Source: SZUA-36 sp963774415
GTDB lineage: Bacteria > Pseudomonadota > Gammaproteobacteria > Xanthomonadales > SZUA-36
Assembly: GCA_963774415.1 (NCBI GenBank)
Contig: CAVZEU010000004.1
Location: forward strand, 124,001-188,000
DNA length: 64,000 bases
Direction: 5' to 3'
How positions within the stretch are numbered: the stretch's first letter is position 1; each line of letters begins with the position of its first letter. This document shows positions 14,981 to 25,563 of the stretch, one piece after another. The translations under genes were made by a program, and so were the position numbers. Below the pieces are notes generated by a model that had not been told where the DNA came from, did no database searches, and saw nothing but the letters and a program-made list of their open reading frames with translations.

Positions 14981-15749
14981 GCTGAAACTCGCGTGGCACC
15001 GTTATCTGGTACTTTTTATCCAGGATTCCGTCTTTGATTATTTGCCGCTTTCCGGCGCCCAAATTTGCATTGGCGCAATCGATATTCTTCAGCCAGGCAT
15101 GTTGATAGTGTTCTGCCAGGAAAAGCAATAACCGGGTTACCTTGACTGATTTGCAGGCATTCAGATAAGCCTCCATCACGGCGGGACGGAGGTTTACCAG
15201 CCCCTCTACGACTTCTGCGGCATTGCTGAATGAGCTTTTGTCAGATACCAGGTACAGCAACTCAAACGTTGCTCTTTCCAGTGAGGAGATCCTGATACTG
15301 AAATCACCATACTTTGCGGCCGCCAAATCTATTTTATCCGCCCGGAGAGAGTTATCCGCTGCAAACAGGTTTGTTGGCAGGAACCGCAGTTGAACCCCCC
15401 AATCGTACTTGTTCATCCAGGTGGGGAGGCGGGTTCGTGGCGTGGCAAACAGATAAACTGTCTCTTTATGAAGCGGTAAGTAGTGGGCATATCCCTGAAG
15501 TGACAAGGCTGTTTCGCCCCCAGGCCAAACTTGCAGATTCGCATGCCTTTGCAGTGCAAATACCGCTCCTTTCCAGTCTACTTTGTCGTGGGCACGTATA
15601 TAGGCGCCATGGCCTATACGCTTCAGCCAGTTACTGCTCAGATATTCATGGGCGAGTTGGCGTGTAACCCCTTGATCGGAGAGCCATGACTGCAAGGCAA
15701 CGGTGCCGCTTGGCCATTTGCTTTGGAGTTGGTTTATTTTTGAGCTCAT
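14970..15749 (-). CDS. abiEi: AbiEi-family antitoxin
   Basis: This 259-aa protein has an N-terminal winged helix (LQSWLSDQGVTRQLAHEYLSSNWLKRIGHGAYIR, ~20-53) and a C-terminal antitoxin domain as in the COG5340/AbiEi_3 type. In the family it represses the promoter through inverted repeats and blocks AbiEii. It is the first gene of the minus-strand pair. Confidence 0.88.
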   Translation of the reverse strand: MSSKINQLQSKWPSGTVALQSWLSDQGVTRQLAHEYLSSNWLKRIGHGAYIRAHDKVDWKGAVFALQRHANLQVWPGGETALSLQGYAHYLPLHKETVYLFATPRTRLPTWMNKYDWGVQLRFLPTNLFAADNSLRADKIDLAAAKYGDFSIRISSLERATFELLYLVSDKSSFSNAAEVVEGLVNLRPAVMEAYLNACKSVKVTRLLLFLAEHYQHAWLKNIDCANANLGAGKRQIIKDGILDKKYQITVPREFQHGP

Positions 15750-15753
15750 TAGT

Positions 15754-15772
15754 AAATGTACTCTTTACATTT
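15754..15772. promoter_or_regulatory. Putative AbiEi operator
   Basis: The inverted repeat AAATGTA-CTCTT-TACATTT lies 5 bases upstream of the abiEi start. AbiEi proteins are known to bind inverted repeats at this place. Confidence 0.5.
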
Positions 15773-16128
15773 GCGCGTAATTATAAACTTTTAATAGTTT
15801 AAAAACAAACGTAAAAGTAAAGATTATCTGGACGATTATGCGAATTATCAAACTAAAATAAATCGACTTGAGGGGACAAAAGCAGAAAGATAACGTAAAT
15901 TATTTTTTGCTTGCTTCCCTGTAGGCCTGATCAATAATGGCGATCAGCTGCATTTGTCATTGTGGTCTCCCCGCCAGAATCATGTTGTGCATCATCGCGT
16001 GGATAAGTTGGCTGTCCAGATGTGCTATTGGGCAGGTGGGGACTTTATTGATGTGGATCAGGCGCAAGTTGCAAGCGAGCGGTTAAGGTAGCAGCCGAAA
16101 AATACCAAGAAGTTTTAAGGAAGGGGAG
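15773..16128. other. AT-rich gap without a recognisable gene
   Basis: The first ~90 bases are AT-rich and probably hold the abiE promoter. No coding region or RNA gene is recognised in the rest. Confidence 0.5.
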
Positions 16129-16278
16129 ATGAGGAAGGAATCTCTGATCATTTTTTCGCTGGCGGCCGTGCTCAGCCTGGGCATCGTCGGCGCGCTGCAC
16201 TATTTTTACCTGCAAAGCCAAAAGCAGACTCCAGACACCAGCCGACGTTCAGGCCAGCCTGCCACCGGGACCGGCTGA
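16129..16278 (+). CDS. 49-aa single-pass membrane protein
   Basis: The ATG follows a good ribosome site (AAGGGGAG at 16121-16128). The protein reads MRKESLIIFSLAAVLSLGIV and continues through one hydrophobic helix (~5-28), followed by a short polar, Gln/Thr/Ser-rich tail. No family is recognised. It could be a real small inner-membrane protein or the N-terminus of a truncated larger gene. Confidence 0.4.
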   Translation: MRKESLIIFSLAAVLSLGIVGALHYFYLQSQKQTPDTSRRSGQPATGTG

Positions 16279-16882
16279 GACCGGGCGCCCCACGAAACGC
16301 CCGTTAGCCTAGAACCGCAACTCCCATCAAATGCACAAAAGCGAACGGCTCGATATTTTGGACAAACGCCAGCCGTTGCGAATACGCAGATCTGAACAAC
16401 CGGCTTTCCCATGCGGACCCCGTCAAACCCGTTCCACGTGTGACAACCCACAGCAGATACCAAAAAGTGCGCTAGTGCGAGTTCATCACGAGACGCAATG
16501 CCACTGAAAGAGTCGCGAAACCCGTTCCCAGGGACATGAAGTTCGCCTGCAGTTTTCCAATCGGGATGGCGCAGAGGATTGAAAAGAAGTCCTTGAGATT
16601 GAAAGACGACCCTGCCGAGAGCGTATGGCGGCCGACCTACTGCAAGTGGGTTTGCAAGGCGCGCAGAGAGCGTTGCGAAAACATCGAGGACTATCTGCTG
16701 GACACGCGGATATGCCCGCAGTGGGGAAAACTGCATCGAGAGTTTTGCAATTCGTGACAACCCGCAATCGCGTGGCGTCTGCAACGCGATGATTTGGTTT
16801 ATGCAAATCTGAGGCGTAGAATCGGCCCGAAGGGTGGCCACCCCACCCCATCACGGACGACAACAAAGATAAAAGGGCTGCT
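16279..16882. other. Long gap upstream of hsdR
   Basis: About 600 bases contain only short, codon-biased-poor open frames (for example a 73-codon one at 16536) with no recognisable domain. The hsdR promoter should lie near its end, but I cannot assign a convincing -35/-10. Confidence 0.4.
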
Positions 16883-19755
16883 ATGTCACCCCAGGGGGAT
16901 GAACGTCAAGCGCGCGAAGAAATCGACCGGCTGCTGATGGCGGCGGGTTGGGACGTGTGTGATGTCGGGCAGCAGAATCTGGCCGCCCATCGGGGAGTTG
17001 CCATTCGTGAGTTTCCATTGCCCGGCCGCGAAGCCGCGGACTATATGCTGTATCTGGATGGCAAGGCCGCCGGCGTCATCGAAGCAAAACGCATTGGCGC
17101 GACCCTCACGGGCGTTGAAATACAATCCGAAAAATACAATACCGGTTTGCCGCAAGAGTTGCCGGCCTGGGAACGTCCTCTTCCCTTTGCTTATGAATCA
17201 ACCGGCCTTGAAACCCACTTTACAAACGGGCTAGACCCCAACCCGCGCGCTCGGCCCGTATTCGCTTTTCACAAGCCGGAAACTCTGGCCACGTGGCTCG
17301 ATTCACCCGCGCCCACCCAAGTGGCCGACAGTGAAGGCAAATACGAAATGACCGGCCGCACCTTTCTGGCCCGCATGCAACAAATGCCCACATTGATTGA
17401 GGAGGGCCTTTGGCCTCCACAGGTCAGAGCGATCAGGAACCTGGAGCAGTCCCTGCGTGAAAACCGCCCGCGCGCCTTGATCCAGATGGCCACCGGCTCC
17501 GGCAAGACCTTCACCGCCATCTCTTTCATCTACCGCCTGATCAAGTTCGCCGGCGCGCGCCGCGTGCTGTTCCTGGTCGACCGCGGCAATCTGGGTGACC
17601 AGACCTTGAAGGAATTCCAGCAATACCAATCGCCCTACAACAACTTCAAATTCACCGAGGAGTACATCGTTCAACGCCTGACCAGCAACACGCTCGATAC
17701 CACCGCGCGCGTTTGCATCTGCACCATCCAGCGCTTGTACTCCATGCTGAAAGGCAAGGAGCTGCCCGAAGACCTGGAAGAGGAATCGGGTGATCAGCTG
17801 GGCCGGCTGTTCAAGCAACCGGAACCGATTGAATACAACCCCAACATCCCGATCGAGACGCTTCGACATCATCGTCACCGACGAATGCCACCGCTCCATC
17901 TACAACCTCTGGGCGCAGGTGCTGGAGTACTTCGACGCCTACCTGATCGGCCTCACCGCCACGCCCAGCAAGCAGACTTTCGGCTTCTTCAAGCAGAACC
18001 TGGTGATGGAATACAACCACGAAATGGCCGTGGCCGATGGCATCAACGTCAACTACGACGTCTACCGCATCCGCACCAAAATCACCGAAGCCGGCTCCAA
18101 GGTCGAGTCGGGTTACTCGGTGCAGATCCAGGAACGCGACACGCGCAAGAAGCGCTGGGAACAGCTCGACGACGATTTCGAACTACGACCCCAACCAGCT
18201 CGACCGCGACGTGGTCGCCCCGGACCAGATCCGCAAGATCATCCAGACCTACCGCGACAAGCTGCCCACCGAAATCTTCCCCGGCCGCGAGTGGGTGCCC
18301 AAGACCCTGATCTTCGCCAAGGACGACGCCCACGCCGAGAACATCGTCGAGATCGTGCGCGAGGAGTTCGGCAAGGGCAACGACTTTGCGCAGAAGATCA
18401 CCTACCAGACCACCGGCGCGAAGCCCAAGGACCTGATCAACGATTTCCGCACCAGCGCCATGCCGCAGAGTCGCGGTGACCGTGGACATGATCGCCACCG
18501 GCACCGACATCAAGGCCGTGGAAGTCGTGATGTTCATGCGCGCGGTTAAATCCCGCGCCTTCTTCGAGCAGATGAAAGGCCGCGGCGTGCGCGTGATCCA
18601 ACCGGACGACCTGCATAGCGTGACCCCGGACGCCAAGGTACAAGGACCACTTCGTCATCGTCGATGCCGTGGGCGTCTGCGAGCAGGACAAAACCGACTC
18701 GCGCCCGATGGAGCAAAAGCCGACCGTCAGCTTCGAGAAGCTGATGCAGGCCGTGGCCTTCGGCAACACCGAAGACGACGTGCTCACCTCACTGGCCGGC
18801 CGTCTCGCGCGCATGGAACACAGCATGAGCGCGGAGGACGATCAGAAGATTCGAGATTTATCCGGTGGCCTCGGAATCAAGGAACTCAGCCGAAGAATTG
18901 TCGAAGGCCTCAACCCCGATCGCCACATCGAACAGGCCAATCAGGACCTGGGCCGGACCCCGGACGACGATCAACCGATCCCGGACAAGGCGCTGCACGA
19001 GGCCAGACAGAAAGTCGTGCAGGAGGCCGTCAAGCCCTTCCACGACCCGAAGCTGCGCGAAGCCATCAACGACATCAAGAAGAAGAACGAAATCGTCATC
19101 GACCATCGTCAGCCCCGACGAAGTGCTGGAAGCCCGCTTCTCGCAAGGCGCGCTCGACCGCGCCAAGGCCATGACCGAGTCCTTCGAGCAATTCATCGAG
19201 GACAACAAGGACGAAATCACGGCCCTGCAGATTCTCTATTCACATGCCGTACAGCAAGCGCCGTGTCAGCTTCGAGGACATCAAGGAACTGGCCGACGCA
19301 TCGCAGCGCCGCCCAATCTCTGGAGCGAAACCCAGCTTTGGGATGCATACCAGCGCTTTGGAGAAGAGCAAATCCAGTGGTCGATGTCAAGCACCTGGCG
19401 CGCAAGCGGCAAGCGCATCCTCACCGATCTTGATATCGCTGGTGCGCTACGCCATCCACCAGGAAAACGAACTCGTCCCGTTCCCCGAACGCGTCAACGC
19501 CAACTTCAAGGCTTGGCTGCAACGCCCAGATCCGTCATTCCCGCGAGAGAGCGGGAATCTCCACCATTTTCCGAAGAACAACTCCACTGGCTGGAAATGA
19601 TCCGCGACCACATCGCCGCCAACCTCGGCATCGAGCCGGATGACTTCAAGTACGCGCCGTTTTTGCAGGAAGGTGGGCTTGGCAAGGTGCATCAGCTGTT
19701 CGGTGACAAGCTGAACGTGATTATTGAAGAATTGAACGAGACGTTGGCGGCATGA
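16883..19755 (+). pseudogene. hsdR: Type I restriction enzyme R subunit, with ~9 frameshifts
   Basis: HsdR is the ATP-driven translocase/nuclease of type I R-M. Visible are the N-terminal HSDR_N nuclease domain (DYMLYLDGKAAGVIEAKR), Walker A MATGSGKTFTAIS, helicase motif DECHRS, GLTATP and MIATGTDIKAV, and the C-terminal EcoEI-type region ending FGDKLNVIIEELNETLAA. The frame changes near 17860, 18180, 18473, 18639, 19103, 19242, 19299 and 19436. Most of these are explained by two missing bases, often a CG. A REP palindrome interrupts the 3' part. The restored length is ~960 aa. Residues between breaks are well conserved, which suggests sequence error or very recent decay. Confidence 0.85.
19533..19563. 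repeat. REP palindrome inside hsdR
   Basis: CGTCATTCCCGCGAGAGAGC closed by GGGAATCTCC is a REP unit inserted in codons between AFKAWL-like and EEQLHWLEMIRDHI sequence. It changes the reading frame once more. Confidence 0.65.
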
Positions 19756-21286
19756 GCGTACGAAAGGCAACCAATAGCGTTCACGAGATTGGCGAAGCAG
19801 CCGAATCATTCACAGGCCTCAAGGCGTTGCCGCAGGGTGGATGTGGGCAAAGCTCGGCGACATCTGTAACACAACTAGCGGGGGGACACCGAGCAGGAAG
19901 AACGCTGAGTACTTTACCGGGGACATACCGTGGGTAAAGTCCGGTGAACTCCCCGACGGCTTTGTTACGGAAGTCGAGGACGTATTACTGAGGATGCCGT
20001 TGCGAATTCCAGTGCAAAACTGTTTCCGGCGGGGACACTTCTCATTGCACTCTATGGCGCGACGGTCGGAAAGCTCGGCATCCTGAAGGAAGACGCGACG
20101 ACGAATCAGGCAGTTTGCGCGATTTTCCCGACCGAAGACCTCGATACAAGGTACCTGTTCTGGTATCTCCGATTTGTTCGGTCCGATTTGGTGGCACAGG
20201 CAGTTGGTGGAGCACAACCGAACATTAGCCAAGGAATTTTGCGCGACTTGCTGGTTCCCATTGCACCCCTCGAGCAACAAAAGCGCATCGTCGCCGAAAT
20301 CGAAAAACAATTCTCCCGCCTCGACGAAGCCGTCACCAACCTCAAGCGCGTCAAGGCCAACCTCAAGCGCTACAAAGCCGCCGTCCTCAAAGCCGCCGTC
20401 GAAGGCCGCCTCGTCGAAACCGAAGCCGAACTCGCCCGCCGCGAAGGCCGCAACTACGAAACCGGCGAGCAACTCCTCCAACGCATCCTCGAGGAGCGCC
20501 GCCAGCAGTGGGAAGAATCTGAACTGGCCAAGATGACAGGGAAGGGCAAACGCGCCAAGAAATGACAAGTGGAAGCAGAAAATACAAAGAACCTGGCGCG
20601 CCCAATACCACCGACCTGCCCGAACTGCCGGAGGGATGGGCGTGGGCATCTATCGAGCAACTTGCCAGCTTGGTCGACTCGGAAAGATGTTGGATCAGGC
20701 AGAACATAAAACAGGGAAGGAGTTGCCTTACATTCGAAACATCAATGTCCGATCGGGACTCGGTTGATACATCAGACCTACTGACGATGTACTTCAAAGA
20801 AAGTGAGCTCGAAAGATATGGTTTGCGCAGGGGCGATGTTCTCGTTTGTGAGGGAGGTGAGCCAGGAAGAGCTGCAGTGTGGGATGGTCGAGAGCCACGG
20901 ATGATGTATCAGAAGGCCAATCATCGGGTTCGGTTTGTCGATAATTACCAACAGAGAACCTAGTCTATTTATTGAGCTCCATGGCGAGTACTGGGCACCT
21001 GGCGCGTTGGTTTACCGGAAGCACAATAAAGCACTTCACTCGCGAATCGTTTGCGCAGCTTCCAATCCCCGTAGCGCCAATCGCTGAACAAGTCCGCATA
21101 GTAGCCGAAGTCGACTGTCGGCTCTCCCTTTTAGGTGAGACCGAGGCCGACGTTGATGAAAACCTCCAGCGTGCCGCTCGTCTGCGCCAGGCTATTCTGG
21201 CGAATGGGTTCACTGCAGGTTTGACGACAGGTAAGGCGATCAAGCAAGGCGAACTGCAAAGGAGAGTAGCGGCCGATGAAATCTAA
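19752..21286 (+). pseudogene. hsdS: Type I restriction specificity subunit (frameshifted)
   Basis: Two target-recognition halves are visible. Half 1 is MWAKLGDICNTTSGGTPSR...PNISQGILRDLLVPIAPLEQQ plus the coiled-coil FSRLDEAVTNLKRVKANLKRY. Half 2 is LPELPEGWAWASIEQLA...RRGDVLVCEGGEPGRAAVW and AQLPIPVAPIAEQVRIV. The frame breaks near 19843, 19990, 20562-20585 (two extra A), 20665, 20750 and 20950. An alternative is two separate ORFs (20188-20565 and 20562-20963). The start ATG overlaps the hsdR stop (ATGA). Confidence 0.8.
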
Positions 21287-24043
21287 ATTTCCAAGAGGCT
21301 CTGAATGGCGCAGGTGGGATCTGCATATTCACACTCCTGATTCTGCCTTACATAGCGAATTCAAAAGTTGGGAATCCTATTTGGACGCCCTGGAGTCGGC
21401 TGATCTCGCTGTTGGTGTCGTTGGCGTAACAGACTATGCGACGCTCGACGGGTACACCCGTATACGCAAGGAGATCGAAGATAATGGCCGATTACAGAAT
21501 TTCCTTTTAGTTATTCCGAATATTGAGTTTCGTATCTCTCCCTTCACAAAAAAAGGACAGGCAATAAATCTCCATCTGTTAATTGATCCAAAAGATTCTG
21601 ATCACGTTCAGAAAATTCAAGATGCTTTGAGTAGACTAACGTTTACATTTCAGGAACAGAAATATCCATGTAATCCAGTTGGCCTCAGAGCCTTGGGTCA
21701 AGCAGTCGACGAAAATGTTGAGGATGACATGGCAGCGTATGCCGAGGGCATTAAACAGTTTAAGCCTGACTTTGATGCGTTTCGAGATTGGTATGACGGA
21801 GAGAAATGGCTGCTGCAAAGTTCGATAGTTGTTGTAGCGAATAGCAACAACGACGGAGCATCTGGGCTCAATCATGACGATGGCTACAAAGCTAAGCGGC
21901 AACAAATATATCGATTCAGTGACGCAATATTTTCCGGCAATCCTAAGGATCGAGACTATTTCCTTGGCAAGGGATCTGATACCAAAGAACAGCTGATTAA
22001 ATCTATTAATGGCCCTAGGCCGTGTATTCATGGGTCAGATGCACACAATGAAGAAAAGCTCTTCAAGCCTGATAAAGATAGGTACTGCTGGATAAAGGCT
22101 GACCCTACTTTCGAGGGCTTAAGGCAAGTGATTTACGAGCCCGAGGCAAGGGTGAGAATTCAGAAAAGCTCGCCGACCCTAGATTTGCGCAAGCCCTTTT
22201 TCGAGCGGGTCATCGCTTCTGGCGAAGTGATGGGGGGCGACGGCCAAAAATAAAAAGTACTGAAATTCCATTGAATCGAAACCTTGTCACCCTTATTGGT
22301 GGCCGTGGGACAGGTAAGAGCATTCTGTTTGACTGCATCTTTAAGACGTTCGGTCGGGCGTCTTCGGCCCTCGATGATCGCCTGCAACGGCTGCATCCGA
22401 AACACGTCAAGGTTTACTATGAAAAGTCTGACGGTGACCAGATAATATATGACGCTGATCGGCAAGACCAGTTGTCCTACTTGCACGTTAGACAAGGTGA
22501 AATAAGGGGCCTTGTGACTCAATCCGACGAACTTAGCCGTCAAATCAAGCAACTCTTGGGCATCGAATATACAGATGCTGTCCCTGAATACGACTTTGAA
22601 GTCACTGAATTGCTAGAACGAATTCGGAAGAATAAGGGCTGGCTTGATCAGAAAGATTCCGATGGAAACCAAATCAACTCGGAAGCTTATAACAAGTCTG
22701 GGTCTGAGAGTAGCAAGCAGCTAATAGAGACAATAACAACAGACCAAAACGAGGAACTAATCGGGCAGTACAAAAGCAACGCTCAATCTGTCAATGCCAA
22801 GGAAGCTCTTAGGAAGTCACTTCGAGAACTACGCGTCAGAAGCAAAGTAGATCGAGAGGAATTGTCTTCAATGATTGGCGAAGTTAATAAGCATGATTTG
22901 GGTGGAAGGAAAATCCCAAGCCCTGACTACGCGGCGTTTGATGAAACCCTTAGGGAAATCGGCGAGGAGGTTGAGGACGAAATTCGACGACTCCGCTCTG
23001 AGAATAGTGATATTTCCGCGAGATTTAGAGAACAGGGGATAGATCAAGATATTAGCGGCCTATTGGCAAAAGTTGAGCAATATCAGAAAGTTATTGACCA
23101 GTCGAATGATAGATTGCAGGAAATTGAAAGCAGAACGATGTTGCTTGAGGGACTAATAAAAGATCGCTCCGAAGTTACGGAACAAATAGGCAGGGATTTT
23201 AACAGTCACAAGCGGGACATGGATGCTCGGTTCGCTGCATTAAAGAAGGGGAGAGAAGACTGGGCGCCAGATCAGAGGAAACTAGTAGAGAATCTACTAA
23301 GCGACATTGACGTTAAGGGCCAAGTTGATTTCGATGTTGACGCATTTTATGACGGCCTTCGGGAACTGCTGAATGGTCAAAAGTTCCGTAGCACGAACAC
23401 AGAGTCGCAGCTTGATAGGATTCGGGACCGAATTAGCGTTAATTCCTATGAGGAGTATTTGAGACTGCTTCGAGGGGAAGCAATTATCACTGACCCCGTG
23501 GGTAACAAGATTACAGTGGAGGATTTCGCTTCAGACGAAAGTTATTTCCTTAAGACGAGCTACGATATTTTTGATTACTTGTTCAGCTATCGGCATCGAT
23601 CGAAGTACCTCGGTGTTAGGGCAATTATCACTTATAAGAATAAAACTCCTGAAAAACTCTCGGTAGGGCAAAGGGGAACTTTTTATGTGTGCATGAAGCT
23701 TGCTACGGACCCATTTGGAAGCCCCTTTATATTCGACCAGCCTGAGGATGATCTAGATAATGAGTTCATCATGGAAGAGCTGGTGCCTTTGTTTAGAAAA
23801 ATAAAGAAATATCGGCAGGTCATCATTGCAACACACAATGCAAATTTGGTTGTAAATGCTGATGCTGAACAAGTGATTGTGGCCTCTAACAACGAAGAGT
23901 TCCTTTCTTATCACTCCGGCTCATTGGAGCACTCCGATCCCATAGGCGGCAAGGGAATCCGAGAGGAAGTTTGCCGCATTTTGGAGGGTGGCCGTACAGC
24001 GTTTGAGCAGAGAGAGTGGAAGTATGGGTTTAGGCAAACATGA
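21276..24043 (+). CDS. TrlF-family PHP-ATPase (one homopolymer frameshift)
   Basis: The N-terminal part (to ~22240) is a PHP phosphoesterase domain with DLHIHTPDS and HGSDAHN metal motifs. The C-terminal part (from 22271) is an ABC/SMC-like ATPase with GGRGTGKSILFD (Walker A), long coiled coils at ~180-370 of that segment, LSVGQRGTF signature and FIFDQPEDDLDNEF Walker B. The break sits at a run of six G (22232-22237); one more G joins both parts into ~922 aa. TrlF genes are typical companions of type I R-M operons. It overlaps hsdS by 11 bases. Confidence 0.85.
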
Positions 24044-24207
24044 TGGCCGTAACCAAACGAGTTGCCCAAAAACTCTGGAACAAGTGCAACGTTCTCCACG
24101 ACGACGGTAAGTCTTACGACGACTACGTCGAGCAGTTCACCTACCTGCTGTTCCTCAAACTGGCCGACAATCTGTTCGATCTCTACCACCACACCCTCGA
24201 AGCCTAA
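24040..24207 (+). pseudogene. Vestigial hsdM (55 codons, middle deleted)
   Basis: The reading frame from ATG 24040 gives RVAQKLWNKCNVLHDDGKSY, YVEQFTYLLFLKLAD and then DLYHHTLEA with a stop. The first 42 codons match the N-terminus of the intact HsdM at 27869. The next codons match a segment that lies ~40 residues further on, so the intervening part is deleted, and the gene is truncated after that. It overlaps trlF by 4 bases, the place where hsdM would be expected. Confidence 0.7.
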
Positions 24208-25309
24208 TGTCGGACGTCCATAAATACCTGCGCGAACTGGGGCAATCGCTTTCTGATTTCCTCGAGCGAGGAGTTGCCCGAAATAGCAGGTACAGAATGG
24301 TGGGAGCGTTCAGTCCTGTCTGTGTTGACGCCAATGCAGCTCGATAACGTGCAGAAGCCGCCAGATCACTGGACTTGCCGGGCTCGATCTCGCGGCACTG
24401 CTGCGTGTGCTGGATCAGAACTGGCATGAGATCAGCCGGAGCAAGAGTTTGCCCTGGGAAGTGCGGAATTTCATCAAGGAGACCCACAGCATCCGCAACC
24501 GGTGGGCTCACGCCGGCGCCAACCCAGCGCCAAAGGAGGATACCTACCGCGACCTGGATACCATGCAGCGATTGGCGCAGGCCCTGGGGGATTCGCCGCT
24601 GGCGGAAAGACTGGGACATGCAAAGCGCGATCTGCTGCTGGGGAGTTCAGCCGCGAAAACTCCGAGCAAGCCGCATCCAGTCGAATCAGCAGCGGGAGAG
24701 CTGCGCGACAGCGCAGGTGATGCCATCGCCGCACAAAGCGATACTCCGCAGCCCCGCCAAGACCCAACGCCGGCGAGTGAGGATTCGGCGTCAGACGTTG
24801 ACCTGGCTTTAATGGGCTGCGTCAAAACAAAACTAGAGGGCCGCCACAAGGCGAAGGACCTGTTCATCTCGCCGCTCTTCCTCGGCCGAAGGGCACGGGC
24901 AGAGGCGCTTGGAGTGCCTTGGTTCATCCTGTCCGCCAAGTATGGTCTGTTGGACCCGGAACGCGAGGTGGACACCTATGACGTCTCCCTGAATGACGCA
25001 AGCACGGCGGAACGCCGGGCTTGGGCCGCTAGAGTGCTCGGGCAGTTGCAAGAGCGCTTTGGCTCGGTGGCAGGAAAGACCGTGGAGGTTCATGCGGGCG
25101 CCAGCTACCGAAAATTTGGACTCGTGCAGGGGCTCAGAGCGGCGGGCGCTCGTGTAAATGTTCCGCTCGAACACGCTCGGCAGGGGGAGCAGCTTGCCTG
25201 GTACACCAATCAGGCCCGGCAAGCACCTTATGATGTGCCGCCTCCTTCGCGCAATGAAACTCCGAAGGTACGGCACGCACCAGCCTCCGGTCCGCCCGCA
25301 AGCCTCTGA
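24207..25309 (+). pseudogene. Swt1-like HEPN + DUF6884 protein (two frameshifts)
   Basis: The N-terminus MSDVHKYLRELGQSLSDFLE and, after +1 shifts near 24270 and 24358, ERSVLSVLTPMQLD, WHEISRSKSLPWEVRNFIKE and RNRWAHAG give a Swt1-type HEPN domain with the RNxxxH-like RNRWAH motif, typical of RNases. A linker of low complexity follows. Then comes a DUF6884 domain (~140-250 of the long frame: LALMGCVKTK, WFILSAKYGLLDPE). The intact frame alone runs 24407-25309. The start overlaps the hsdM relic stop by one base. Confidence 0.65.
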
Positions 25310-25563
25310 CCTGGCCGTTGAGCTGTTGAGTGTCGAGCCGATCCCGCCGTTCAGCTACCGCTGGCCCGAAAACGTGGAGGAATTCTCCACAGGCTGGGAA
25401 ATGCAGGTCCGTTATGGTGGGGAGGTCCACCGAATGCGATACGGCATTGGACAGTCGGCATTGCTTCGGTAGAAACCGGATTCATACCGTGGCCTGGCTC
25501 GATGGTCATCCGATGGTCGAAGGCGCCGAAGCTGAGGACTATCCGTTACGGGCGACCTCGTGA
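25254..25563 (+). other. Unresolved, probably frameshifted coding sequence
   Basis: From ATG 25254 the frame reads DLAVELLSVEPIPPFSYRW, NVEEFSTGWEMQVRYGGEVH until a stop at ~25470. The next frame continues NRIHTVAWLDGHPMVEGAEA to 25563. Composition looks protein-like but I do not recognise a family. It may be the C-terminal part of the preceding gene or a separate small gene. Confidence 0.35.

Noticed and set aside
16536..16757. 73-codon plus-strand frame upstream of hsdR
   Set aside because: No ribosome site, no domain, and composition (many Cys/Trp/Arg) not like its neighbours.
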